Shown here one piece after another: positions 55,562-64,000 of a DNA stretch of 64,000 nucleotides; position 1 is the stretch's first letter, and each line of letters begins with the position of its first letter. A model generated the notes under the pieces. It was not told the origin of the DNA. It made no database searches and saw nothing but the letters and a program-made list of their open reading frames with translations. The translations under genes and the position numbers were made by a program. Source of the stretch: Mesostigma viride. Lineage: Eukaryota > Streptophyta > Mesostigmatophyceae > Mesostigmatales > Mesostigmataceae. The stretch covers positions 383,979 through 447,978 of the forward strand of contig RPFO01000138.1 of NCBI GenBank assembly GCA_009746045.1, in the 5' to 3' direction.

Positions 55562-58003
55562 GTGTCCCCCGCGATCATGTTCTCGACGATCGTGCCGTAG
55601 TCCGTTGGGGGGCGGTTAATGAGCGAAGTATCATCTCGGTAGAAGATTACCATCTCTCCCTTGACTAGATGGCGAACCCTAAAAATTTGCTGGAGGGTTG
55701 TCGTGTAGCTCGCGTAGTTATCCCCGTTGATGAACATCCCCACCATGCTGTCGAATGTGTGCTCGGTGTAGGAGACTCCAACCGTGATCGTTGGGCTGAA
55801 AATCAGAAAGTCAAGGTCAGCCCACGCAGCATTCGCACCAACCTCCAGATCCTCTTTGCTTGTCAGGCTAGTGTAAAGGCGACCATTCTTTTTCTGCTCC
55901 GTGATTTTTTTAATACCTCGTACGCCATGGCGGCCTCTTTTTTCCAGACATTGGGCAGAAGATCCTCTCCCCCGCCTCTATCCTCCTCTGACACTCAGTA
56001 ACAAACCTGTCCACGCAGACCTTTCGCCAGTTCTTTCTGATGTCACGTCCACCCATCGCAGATTCCTGTTGGTAGGGCGCCTGAAGGTGTTGCAATCCAC
56101 CTCCATAGTATCCGCCGCGCGATAGGCCGCTATGAACTCGTATACCTTTCGAGTAACGGTAGCGTCTAATGCAATCACGACCTTGGACGTCTCAATGAGC
56201 CTGATGAACTTCCTCAACACCTCGCGCTTGTTATCCACGTGGCGCTGCGAAATCGCGGTGAGGGTGTTATATATTTCGTCTAGGATGAGGAGATCGAACG
56301 GTTGGTCTGTGACGCGCAAGATGCTGTTAAGAACGACCAGCACCCTCAGTGTCATCAGACATCATACCCTTCGGACCGCTCAGGTAGTGACGGAAATTCG
56401 GGTCACTGGACAAGAGATGGAACGCGTTGTCCTCCCACGCAATCGTCCTCCCACACTCGCCCAGAGACTTGTAGTTGCGATCCTCCTCCTTGGACAGGCT
56501 GATGTTAGCCACCATGCAGCACACGCGAATACCTGGATCCCTCCTCACCGCCTCGTTGACGAGTTCACGAATCCTCTCAGATTTACCTGTTCCGCAGTTG
56601 GACTGGACGAGGATGGTGCTCTTGTGCGGGCCTCGAAATAGCGCATCCCAGCTGAAAGGCCTGATTTTCTCGGACGAGTACGTGTGAGTGAACGGCACTT
56701 GGTCAGATCCCGGTTGCTGCATAACGGGAGGTGCGATCTCGATCTTGCGAGCGTCTGGCGATTTCCTGTAGCAGTCATAAAAAACTTGTCCTGACGGGTA
56801 TTGGAGCGTGAATGGGCCGTTCTTCTCGTGCACCTTGTTGCATATGAGGCAGATGTGATCGTCGCATTGCTGGTACTTCACCCTCACGAGCTTGACGTCT
56901 GGAGACAACTCAATGTAGCCGCACTCGAGATAGTCACACTCCGGAGCCACCTTCTCCATCGCCGCGAGAGATGCAGAAACGTCAATGTCCTTGCCCGCCG
57001 CCTTCACCGTGCACTCGCGACGTCCGCGAACCCCTCTCCTCTTCAACGATGCCGCCCAGTCGGGGGCGCACTCACCAATACCCCGCCCGAGACGTCGTCC
57101 GGCGAGTAATGTTGATGAGATGGTCGAGGAAGTCACTAACGAGCCTTCACATGTGCGCAGAATTCCCAGAGGGTCAGTGTCCCCGAATTTGTGCATCCCG
57201 ACGCATCGGAAAAGACTGTCTCTCCTGTAGACTGCTTCGTCGATCACCGTGTCCATTTCACCGAAATAGTCAGCTGGGTGGCGGCAGATCTCGTCGAATT
57301 GCTCTTGACCGTTCACTTTGAACTTCAGCAGCTCGTGCGCGTCCTCGTGAACGGGAGATGACAGGTCGAAAGACGCGCGCTTGATGAAATCGGTGAGGCC
57401 GCTGTACCAAAACACTCTCGCGTCCAGGTCGGCAAGAACGAGACCGCGCACGACGATGTGGAAAGACGACTTGAACAAATCCTTCTTCATGCGAGACGCC
57501 GTGCTGACCTCGTAGCGAAAGTCCTTGGTTGCGATGTTCAGGACGACGCGGCAGTACTCGTCGTGAACACGGCGAAAGTGTCCCGGGTAATCGATGTTCG
57601 CCAGACGCTCGTCATCTGGGTCGACCTTGTCGTCAATGTCGACGTACGCCCACGACGGGTCGTCGGGTTGTATGACTTCATCGAGCGTGCGGCGAACGGG
57701 ATGAGCAGCACACTCCGCATAGATCCGCGAAAAGTCTGCGAGGTTGCCATAATGCGCGTACTCGTTGGCGTCCTTCGTGTTGATGCCACGCGCGCAAATG
57801 AAGCGATGGCCGAGAGACACCCCAGCCTCTTTTGTGGGAGCCTTCTTGTAGCGCCATTTCGTGACGACCTTGTTCATTGTCTCATGGGTGGCCTCGGGTG
57901 GTGGATGGAGTAGAGCCAGCCACGGAATGTCATCGTCCTTTATACTCCCACGGTGCTTTCTAGAAGGTTCAACTGTGACGACACGACTCGGTTCAGACGA
58001 CAT
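55562..58003 (-). pseudogene. viral primase-helicase fusion (5' part), frameshifted
   Basis: The first frame, 58003-56327 (558 codons), has an archaeo-eukaryotic primase signature: WAYVDIDDKVD (D122, D124) and FKSSFHIVVRG (H182). A zinc ribbon follows (C380, H383, C385, C388, C411), then SF2 helicase motif I, QSNCGTGKSERI (K474). A shift near 56345 moves into a frame with motif II LLILDEIYNTL and VVIALDATVTRKVYE (56355-55978). Further shifts lead to a frame with FSPTITVGVSYTEHTFD and LQQIFRVRHLVKGE (motifs V/VI), which runs into the retrotransposon at 55561. The rest is at 46347-47384. The motif set resembles origin-binding (UL9-type) helicases fused to primases in large and polinton-like DNA viruses. 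At least three frameshifts plus the insertion make it a pseudogene. One shift falls in a run of seven A (55910-55916), so base-call error is also possible there. Confidence 0.75.
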
Positions 58004-58039
58004 GATAGTATATTACTTGTTTAGAAAAAAAAATAATTC
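58004..58039 (-). promoter_or_regulatory. viral promoter-like box upstream of the primase-helicase
   Basis: Directly before the ATG at 58003. The plus strand reads GATAGTATATTACTTGTTTA then GAAAAAAAAATAATTC. The AGTATAT...GTTTAGA core recurs at the same place before the gene starting at 59772. The closeness to the ATG suggests a very short 5' leader. Confidence 0.5.
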
Positions 58040-58175
58040 AGATTATAAAATGCCAAACCCTCGAACCTCGACCCTCGAGAAAAATGTTCCCATGGAACTT
58101 TTATATTCCCTGTATAATGCATGCAGTTTAGAATACCCTTTTCGACATTCATGAAAATTTCCCACGGGAAACTAT

Positions 58176-59383
58176 CTACTTTTTCCTCGGCCTCAGCCGA
58201 CGTCCGCCAGTCTCGCCACCCTGCCTCTCGTAAACGGCTCCTGTCAGTACGTCATGGCCCATCATGTCGCCAGCCCATTTACGTTTCTTAAATGAAGCGC
58301 CCTTCAGGAAACGAGTGATGTATGCTTGTCGCGTGGCATCGATGCCTCCGTAAATCCGGTTGTAACGGGCGCTGTAGAGCTCGTGTTTGATCGGAATGCC
58401 AGGCTCTGATTCGAAAACGAATTTCTGTCCAGCCTTAGCACGGGCATCCAACGCTTTGATAGCTTTCCTACTCTTCGGGATGACGACGTCATAAACTGGC
58501 ATGCTGTGCTGCGTTTTGAAATTCTGGATGTAGAATCTCCTCTCGCTCGGGATGTAGCCGTTCTCGTGCGGTCCTAGCTCAGCGACCGAGTGGACGATGC
58601 GCATCTGGTCGTGATTGTAACGCGTCGGGTAGATCTTCACCCGAGAGATAATCAAGCCCATGAGCGCGGCGTCGGACGTGGGATCGGCTTCGTACTCTGC
58701 TTTGGCGATCTTCTGGAGCTGTTCGTACGTGTACCTCAGCGGCTTGTTCTCGGCGCGGTCGAACCGTCTGTCCAGGTCACCAACCTTCAGCTCTCTGACA
58801 CGAGCATGTACGCGTCCGTAACGTGACTCGGGAGCCTCTTCTCGGGCGGCATCATTCGGTTCACGCCGTTGATGACCCCGAGGAGCTGCTTCTCATTCTC
58901 CCTCCAGGCGTCGTCCTTCGAGTGCTGGGTCTTGCGCTTGGGTTCTGATGTCTCGTGCACCACGCGAAGAACACGAGCTGTGTCGGCAAGGCAATCAATG
59001 GACTCGTACTGCGAGCACCCCAGTTTGTCGAGCAGGACCCGCATCCTGCCAATGTATCCCAAAGCTGTCTGCGAGTCGCCCCGCGCTCCTTCGATGGCCT
59101 GCCACGCTCGTGCTGCTCTGGTCGCGCTTCCGCTGCGGCGACGGCCTCGTCGAAGGTCCAGTACCGCCCTCCTCCAGCCTCGCGCAGGCGTTTCCTCATG
59201 GTGCGGTGGCTCCGGCGAGGGTTGAGAGGTCGCCTGCAACCCGATTTTTTCCGCGCACTCGGGGTTATTTGCGATCCATCGGTCACTGGGATTCCAGACG
59301 CCCTTCTTGACCTTGCTTTTCGCCGAGATGCAGTTCGTCTGGTCGCGGGCGATTGCTCGCCCTTCGCCTGGGCCCGTCGCCAT
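58176..59383 (-). pseudogene. tyrosine recombinase/integrase of the integrated virus, one frameshift
   Basis: Frame 59383-58787 has an N-terminal SAM/core-binding-like helical region (LGYIGRMRVLLDKLG, then CSQYESIDCLADTARVLRVV). It is followed after one shift near 58795 by the catalytic frame (58661 and upstream: RELKVGDLDRRFDRAENKPL, then MGLIISRVKIYPTRYNHDQM). Numbered from M at 58661, the catalytic set is R14 (YPTRYN), K49 (FKTQHS), R111 (ATRQAYIT), H136 (MMGHD) and Y144 (AVYER). This is the RKHRHY-type layout of tyrosine recombinases, which polinton-like viruses and virophages use to integrate. The C terminus is basic (RRLRPRKK). The N-terminal start is uncertain: MATGPGEGR at 59383, or upstream. 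A TATA-like box lies at 59452-59459. Confidence 0.72.
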
Positions 59384-59451
59384 GCTCGCGACGCGCCTCT
59401 ACGGTCACCGTCATCTGATGACTGAACATGAGACAATTTTTTGGCTCGAGG

Positions 59452-59459
59452 CTTTTATA
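59452..59459 (-). promoter_or_regulatory. TATA-like box upstream of the recombinase
   Basis: TATAAAAG on the minus strand, about 25 bp before the first ATG (59429) and 70 bp before the recombinase-frame ATG (59383). Confidence 0.4.
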
Positions 59460-59461
59460 CC

Positions 59462-59772
59462 CTACGGGTGGATCCTTGGGCGCCCTCGAGGCCGTTTCGG
59501 TTCGTGTCGTTTTTCCGTTTTGGAGGGTGAGCGCCCACGTTGGACGCCTGCGATCGCCCACCAAGGCGAGGATGGCCAATCGATTTCGGGGCTCATGTCG
59601 TGACGAGGTGGACGGAATCGTGTCGTGGTGGCCTGCTCTTGAAGGATCCTGACGACACGTTCTAGAGTTTTCTGCCCCATCGAGAACCCGAACAATATCG
59701 GAGGAGTGCTTGGGTGTCCAACACGTACTCCTTCTCGGCGCCTGCGTATCGTTTGGTGGACGGAATATCCAT
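59462..59772 (-). pseudogene. small viral protein with AT-hook-like tail
   Basis: The ATG at 59772 follows the shared promoter-like box and opens MDIPSTKRYAGAEKEYVLDT. That frame stops early, and after a shift the sequence continues as STPPILFGFSMGQKTLERVV, then RFRPPRHD. It ends EPKRPRGRPRIHP, whose RGRP core is an AT-hook (minor-groove DNA binding). An alternative ATG at 59782 keeps the second frame open for 106 residues. Function is unknown. The position between recombinase and packaging ATPase fits a small virion or DNA-binding protein. Confidence 0.4.
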
Positions 59773-59801
59773 AGTATATCATGTTTAGAGAAAATTATTT
59801 T
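59773..59801 (-). promoter_or_regulatory. second copy of the viral promoter-like box
   Basis: The plus strand reads AGTATATCATGTTTAGAGAA then AATTATTTT, directly before the ATG at 59772. It shares AGTATAT-(N)-GTTTAGA and an A/T-rich 5' side with the box at 58004-58039. Confidence 0.5.
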
Positions 59802-60674
59802 ATCGAAGAAATGTATTGAAGTTCGTCGAAACATTTTTTTCGGGTCGCGCTGGTCGAAGTCGACAGCAAAGAAGTCGTGAGGATCGTCCTTGACGGCGTG
59901 GTCCCATAGCGCGAGAAACTATCCGGCGCCACAGACCCCGCGCTCTCTTCCGCGATCTGTCGCGCGGCTCGATGGTCCTTCGTTCTGAACAGCGCAAGAA
60001 ACGATATATTCGCTCGCACTGCTCGTGGTACGCCACCGCTCGTGTACGCCTGTGTCAGGAAAATCATGCTCGTGAGGAAGTGTCTGTGTTTGAACGCGAA
60101 GCCGCAACAGCGTTTTTTGCTAGAGCTCTGATAGAGGGCACTGCCTTGCATGTCGTCTATGCAAATGAGCGACGAAGGAGGACCGTGCTCGAACCTTGTC
60201 GCAGGTTTATCCCAGTTCATGCATCAAGGCGTAGGTACATGGAGAGGTCCATGAGTTCTGCGTTTTTATTCCCATCCACGTATTCGCTTTGAACGTTTCC
60301 CAGACCTTGAGATCGTCCTTGTACCTCTCGTATTCGTGGAGGTCAGACTTGATATGATCTATCATCCCATCGAATGCCAGGTTAGAGTAGACTTCCATCG
60401 TCATAGCTGGTTCCGGAGCTCGTTGTATTTTGGCTCCGTGTGGGCACTCCCTGAATTGAGGTACAGCTTGTCGAATGAGTTGTTAGCAAAGTAAGCCTTC
60501 GCCATGTTGACTGCCGATGTAGTTCCAGACCGTCGAGCTCCGCAGAAGTTTGCGATAATGAAGACTCGGCATATTCGGTGGAGCAGGACGCTGGGGCGTA
60601 TCGTTGCTTGATGTCTTTCTCCAAGTGAATGAATTCCGTCGCTCTTCGATGATAGCCATTATCATTTGAGACAT
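59795..60674 (-). pseudogene. FtsK/A32-type genome-packaging ATPase, several frameshifts
   Basis: Begins MSQMIMAIIEERRNSFTWRK at 60674. After a shift, RVFIIANFCGARRSGTTSAV occupies the Walker A position (about 60570-60520), where the usual G-K-S/T reads G-T-T. Then come NSFDKLYLNSGSAHTEPKYN and, in another frame, VYSNLAFDGMIDHIKSDLHE. The Walker B frame (60220 onward) has SSLICIDDMQGSALY, then HRHFLTSMIFLTQAYTSG and RANISFLALFRTKDHRAARQ, the sensor region typical of polinton-like virus, virophage and large-DNA-virus packaging ATPases. The 3' end again changes frame (FLALWDHAVKDDPHDFFAVD). At least four shifts and a lost Walker lysine mark it as dead. In life it would pump viral DNA into capsids. 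Confidence 0.72.
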
Positions 60675-60688
60675 TTTAATCGTCCAGA

Positions 60689-61030
60689 CTAGCAAGGAGA
60701 GACGCGCGGATGCGGCCATGCGCATCTCGTATGCGTCATCGCGACAGGTGGCGGTGGAGGTGGGAGCTGCCGGGTCTTGATCGGGGTGCGGAGAGCCGGC
60801 TCTGTCTCCTTGGGCTTTCGACCCCGTCTTGGTTTTGGCGTGTCGGCGGGGGTTGAGGCGACAGAATCTTCAGCGAGAAGGCGTTCAATGCGCGATTTGT
60901 ACGGGCTCTTGCGCTCCAGTTCGACTAGCCTTTGCCGCTGAATCTCCAATTCCTTTGCAAGGACCTTACGTTTCGTTATCTCTGCCTCCTTTTCCTCGTT
61001 TCGCTCTCTCTCCCTCTCGCTTTTGCGCGT
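60689..61030 (-). pseudogene. small basic coiled-coil protein, possible AT-hook
   Basis: The open frame from about 61030 reads as a charged E/K/R helix (EITKRKVLAKELEIQRQRLV, then ELERKSPYKSRIERLLAEDS). A basic PKPRRGRKPKE segment of AT-hook style follows, then a proline run. An ATG (61044) exists only in another frame, so the N terminus appears frameshifted. It lies just upstream of the packaging ATPase. No named family was recognised. Confidence 0.35.
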
Positions 61031-61348
61031 TGCTGTAAACTCTCATTTTGTCGCGAAGGGCTTTTTTCTGTTCATCATTCAGCGTTGTCCCTTTCGAATT
61101 GTCCTTGACCAGGTCAACCTGCTCTCCCGCGTCTCGGCGAAGGTTTCGTCTTGGTAGCTCGTTGGGGTCTCGAAGCCTCAGAGGATTGTTTATATTCTAG
61201 GCAGATAATAAATGTAGTGATTTCGACTCTCAACCGGCCCATAAACCTCGCAACCGGCTTGACGGCATCGACCAAGAAACAGAGCGCGAATCGCAAGCGT
61301 TGAACAGGACATTGTAGCGTTGCAAATTATCCAGTTCATCCATTTGAC

Positions 61349-64000
61349 TTGCATACGATTGTTGATGCGGGGTGTTGTTACCCAAGTGAGCCAACAAGTT
61401 TGCGTTTAGGCGATGATTACGGACGAGGAGACGGCCGCGGACCCTATCGAGTCATTTTTAAGCTGGTAGTGGATGGGAAATCGTGGTTTAAAGACCAAAG
61501 CCATATCGAAAACATGTACGTAAAAGCAGCTTCATAACATCGAGACACCGAGCAATGGGGTCATGTCATTCCATTTGACGCTGATACGCTCCAAGACCCA
61601 GGCCATCGAAATACCGACCCGCACACAGCTAGACTTTCTGTTCGACAATTGGGTATCGGCTATACTACTCTGAACAAATCCAAACGCGCCATTTGTCATG
61701 CATTATTGAAGATGGAACGACGGCTTCTCATGACAATGCCTTTAGCGTCATTCAATGACCAAAGACGTGCGTGTTGAGTTGCATATCTCAACAGCGGAGA
61801 AGTAAGCGGGATTTGCGATTTTGTCGCGAGAGACTACCAGTCCTCATTTTATGCAGGGAACAACTTGGTAACCCAGATGTCGGATACCCGTATTTCAAGG
61901 ACCTGTATTTTGATATGGCGGGGACGCGTTTTCGGGTAGCCCTTGCTAGTCGAGCAAATCTCGTTTCCACATATGAGAACCCCCGCGCGCGCTAACCGGG
62001 CGTTCTTTCACAATAACCCGATCCTATGCCAAAACTCTCTAGCTGGAGAATTGGCAGATCGATGAATTGAACGCTGTCACTTGGCTAGTAGTCACTACCT
62101 TTTCAGACGTATGAATGCATCCCAGGGCTTCGATAGTACAAGGCATCAAAGATTGCGTCCCTGCCGCCTACCTGAGAAAACTCCCTTTGCGATGAACATC
62201 AACAACGTTCGACTCACGGAGGCCTCTCCGACGATTGGCGGGTTCACGCTATCTGTGAACGGAGGACTGCGTGGTGGATGCTCTAGTTACCAACTTGACA
62301 AGTACGACACGGGAAAATGGCTGAGTTACGAGCTAGACCTCTTCGATGACTCTACCATTACCTCGTTACGACTAGGAAGGCGGGGTCATGTAGGTGTCTC
62401 GAAACTTTCTACAACCTCTAGTGGGATACGATCAAAGAGCAAGTTTGTATCATACGCGAATCCAATGAGGATAGCAATTACAGCACTGGCGGCCTGTCGT
62501 GGGTGGGGATGAACCTCGAAACCCCAGTCAGTTCAACTTGCATATAGAGGGGGGTTCAAGGCAAACTTGTCAGGGATTAACTATTTCACGTACACACAAC
62601 CGACCGACCACGAAAGCGCTAATACGACATTTATTACAGCTTCACATGCCCAAGAGACTACCCAACCTCTCTGGGAGAACGCGACAGTAGAAGGGACTCA
62701 TGAACCCTTCGCAGTTTAGACGTCCTTTCTCGTAATATCTTCACGACTTCTCAGCAGAGTCATCGAAGTACTACTTTGAACCGAATGACCCCACGAGCTT
62801 TTATTTGATAAAAACAGCCACGCCGGCTCCATCAAAAGTGTGTCTTTGCAAACGAGTTAATAGACGGTCCGTTCTGCATGTGTTTTCCATGTATCTCGGA
62901 AGCAATGACGCTTTTGTGTCATTTGCTGAGAACACGATGAGTTTACTGGAAAGTATCATCCGCCGTTACGGACGGACACTCAAATTGGAGAAACGCTCAA
63001 ACGACCCATGGGCCATGCTTGGGTCAACCTTCACCACTCCGACTATGCTCTCACCTGTATGACAACCTCAAGGCAAGAGCGATACACACTCAATAGCTCG
63101 TGGAGGCAGCAGTTGAGTTACTGGGTTGCGTTTCGACGACGGTCTGACGGAATAGTCGAGAGTATATAGCCAAGACACTCCCAACTAGGATGAGTCAGAT
63201 GAAAAAATCTCAAAACAGCGCCGGATTTTCACATCCACGCCAACAGATATCATTGATCCATACGTGCCAATGCCCCTACGGCCAGTTATGCACCTGTCAG
63301 GAGAATACCACGCCATTGAAATAGCGAACATCGAAGACGATCTCACGCTGTTGAGCTAGATTCCATCTTCACGAATAACCCTCCGGGACTGTACAAAGGG
63401 AGGAGATGTGATCCAACTACGACACCGGGGCACCGCGGGCAGAATGACTTCCATCTTGGCAAGTAATTTTGTAACAAAGCCAGTGCCTGGAGCTACCAAT
63501 CTATGGTTCAAGGAGCTCACATTGACGGATGACAAGCATATGTTCACACAGTGGTCAAGTGCCCAACAACGTCTTATGAGGCGCAACTCGTGACGTACCC
63601 TGTCCAACTCTATGGAAGTACTTCCAGCCCGTCAAGCCATTAAGAAGTTCAGCGTTGTCATGGGGTTCGACCCGACAAAAGTGACAAGTTTGCTGGGCAG
63701 GTTTACATGTGTCTTTGGAGCGGAGTGGGCAGGGGTACAAATGTCTCACCCAGGGACAAACACGGTAACATCACGTCCACCCTCGCAAACACGTTTGTAC
63801 ACGTCGTTGTGGGCCCTCACCTTGCAACGGTCACATTTGCCACTGTGCTCAGTCCCACCCTTTCTGGACCCGTTCTATGTCCTCGATACGAGCGTGTGTG
63901 GATTATGACAACGCAATTGTGCTAATAGGCACAACTCATGGGTAGACGTCCCAGTTCACTGACATCAACGAGACGCGGAGGATATCCACACCATCCCCGG
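61349..64000 (+). pseudogene. degraded coding sequence, possible viral structural gene(s)
   Basis: The plus strand shows many short frames that read like ordinary protein, broken by stops and shifts: NPDVGYPYFKDLYFDMAGTR (about 61870), MNINNVRLTEASPTIGGFTL (about 62195), INYFTYTQPTDHESANTTFI (about 62578), YYFEPNDPTSFYLIKTATP (about 62773), IIDPYVPMPLRPVMHLSGEY (about 63250), and SILASNFVTKPVPGATNLWF (about 63450). Some have a beta-rich, jelly-roll or Ig-like flavour, but I cannot assign a family. The strand is opposite to the replication/packaging block and the location is at its edge, so capsid or surface proteins of the same virus are possible. The sequence runs off the window. Confidence 0.35.

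Overview
The window looks like nuclear DNA of a GC-rich green alga (Chlorophyta); I cannot name the species. Three things point there: 5' splice sites are almost all GTG(A/G/C)G(T/N), a TGTAA poly(A) signal follows the first gene, and a short plant/green-alga-type telomere repeat (CCCTAAA) is present. Host genes are intron-rich, apart from one intronless gene, and their introns are packed with very pure tandem repeats.

Layout. (1) 1-20030, plus strand: the 3' 17 exons (787 codons) of a plant-type DUF7906 / At5g58100-At3g28720-like type I membrane protein with a C-terminal transmembrane helix and a KxKxx ER-retrieval tail. Almost every long intron carries its own satellite: 58-, 51-, 43-, 38-, 29-, 29/26-, 162- and 30-bp units, plus long GGGA, CCCA, CCGA, CCAA, AAAC and CCCG tetranucleotide tracts. 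(2) 21158-24900, minus strand: two copies of a repeated ORF1-like (LINE-type coiled-coil/nucleic-acid-binding) element with a shared TTAA-rich, hairpin-containing 3' tail. (3) 26036-27352, minus strand: an intronless COP9 signalosome subunit 2 gene (CSN2), divergent from (4) 28392-36607, plus strand, a five-exon gene for a ~2009-residue low-complexity protein ending in a TTP-type tandem CCCH zinc finger. (5) 36.6-42.8 kb: gene-poor and more AT-rich. (6) 42870-45225: a third ORF1 copy, broken by a 485-bp MITE with 25-bp perfect terminal inverted repeats. (7) 45341-46195: interstitial telomere repeats, then six to seven copies of a 110-bp satellite whose unit is flanked by 12-bp inverted arms. 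(8) 46347-61 kb, minus strand: a decayed integrated DNA virus of polinton-like type, with a primase-helicase fusion, a tyrosine recombinase, an FtsK/A32-type packaging ATPase and small basic proteins. Its helicase gene is split by (9) a young 8172-bp LTR retrotransposon (47390-55561) with 644-bp LTRs and a 5-bp target duplication. (10) 61.3-64 kb, plus strand: degraded coding sequence, possibly further viral genes.

The most interesting signals are these. First, several introns are tandem arrays whose unit includes the exon end plus the 5' splice site itself: 20 copies of a 31-bp unit at 29812-30416 and 8 copies of a 43-bp unit at 7043-7365, with incipient versions in other introns, and one array ending at a 3' splice site. 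Arrays seem to grow out of splice junctions. Second, the retrotransposon joins gag and pol in one frame across a single UGA-CUAG stop (a known leaky context), has integrase before the protease-like domain, carries an extra ORF upstream of gag, and has an 11-bp-arm hairpin at its LTR terminus. Third, two viral genes share an AGTATAT...GTTTAGA box directly upstream of their ATGs.

All identifications come from reading the sequence and from memory of protein families. No search was run.
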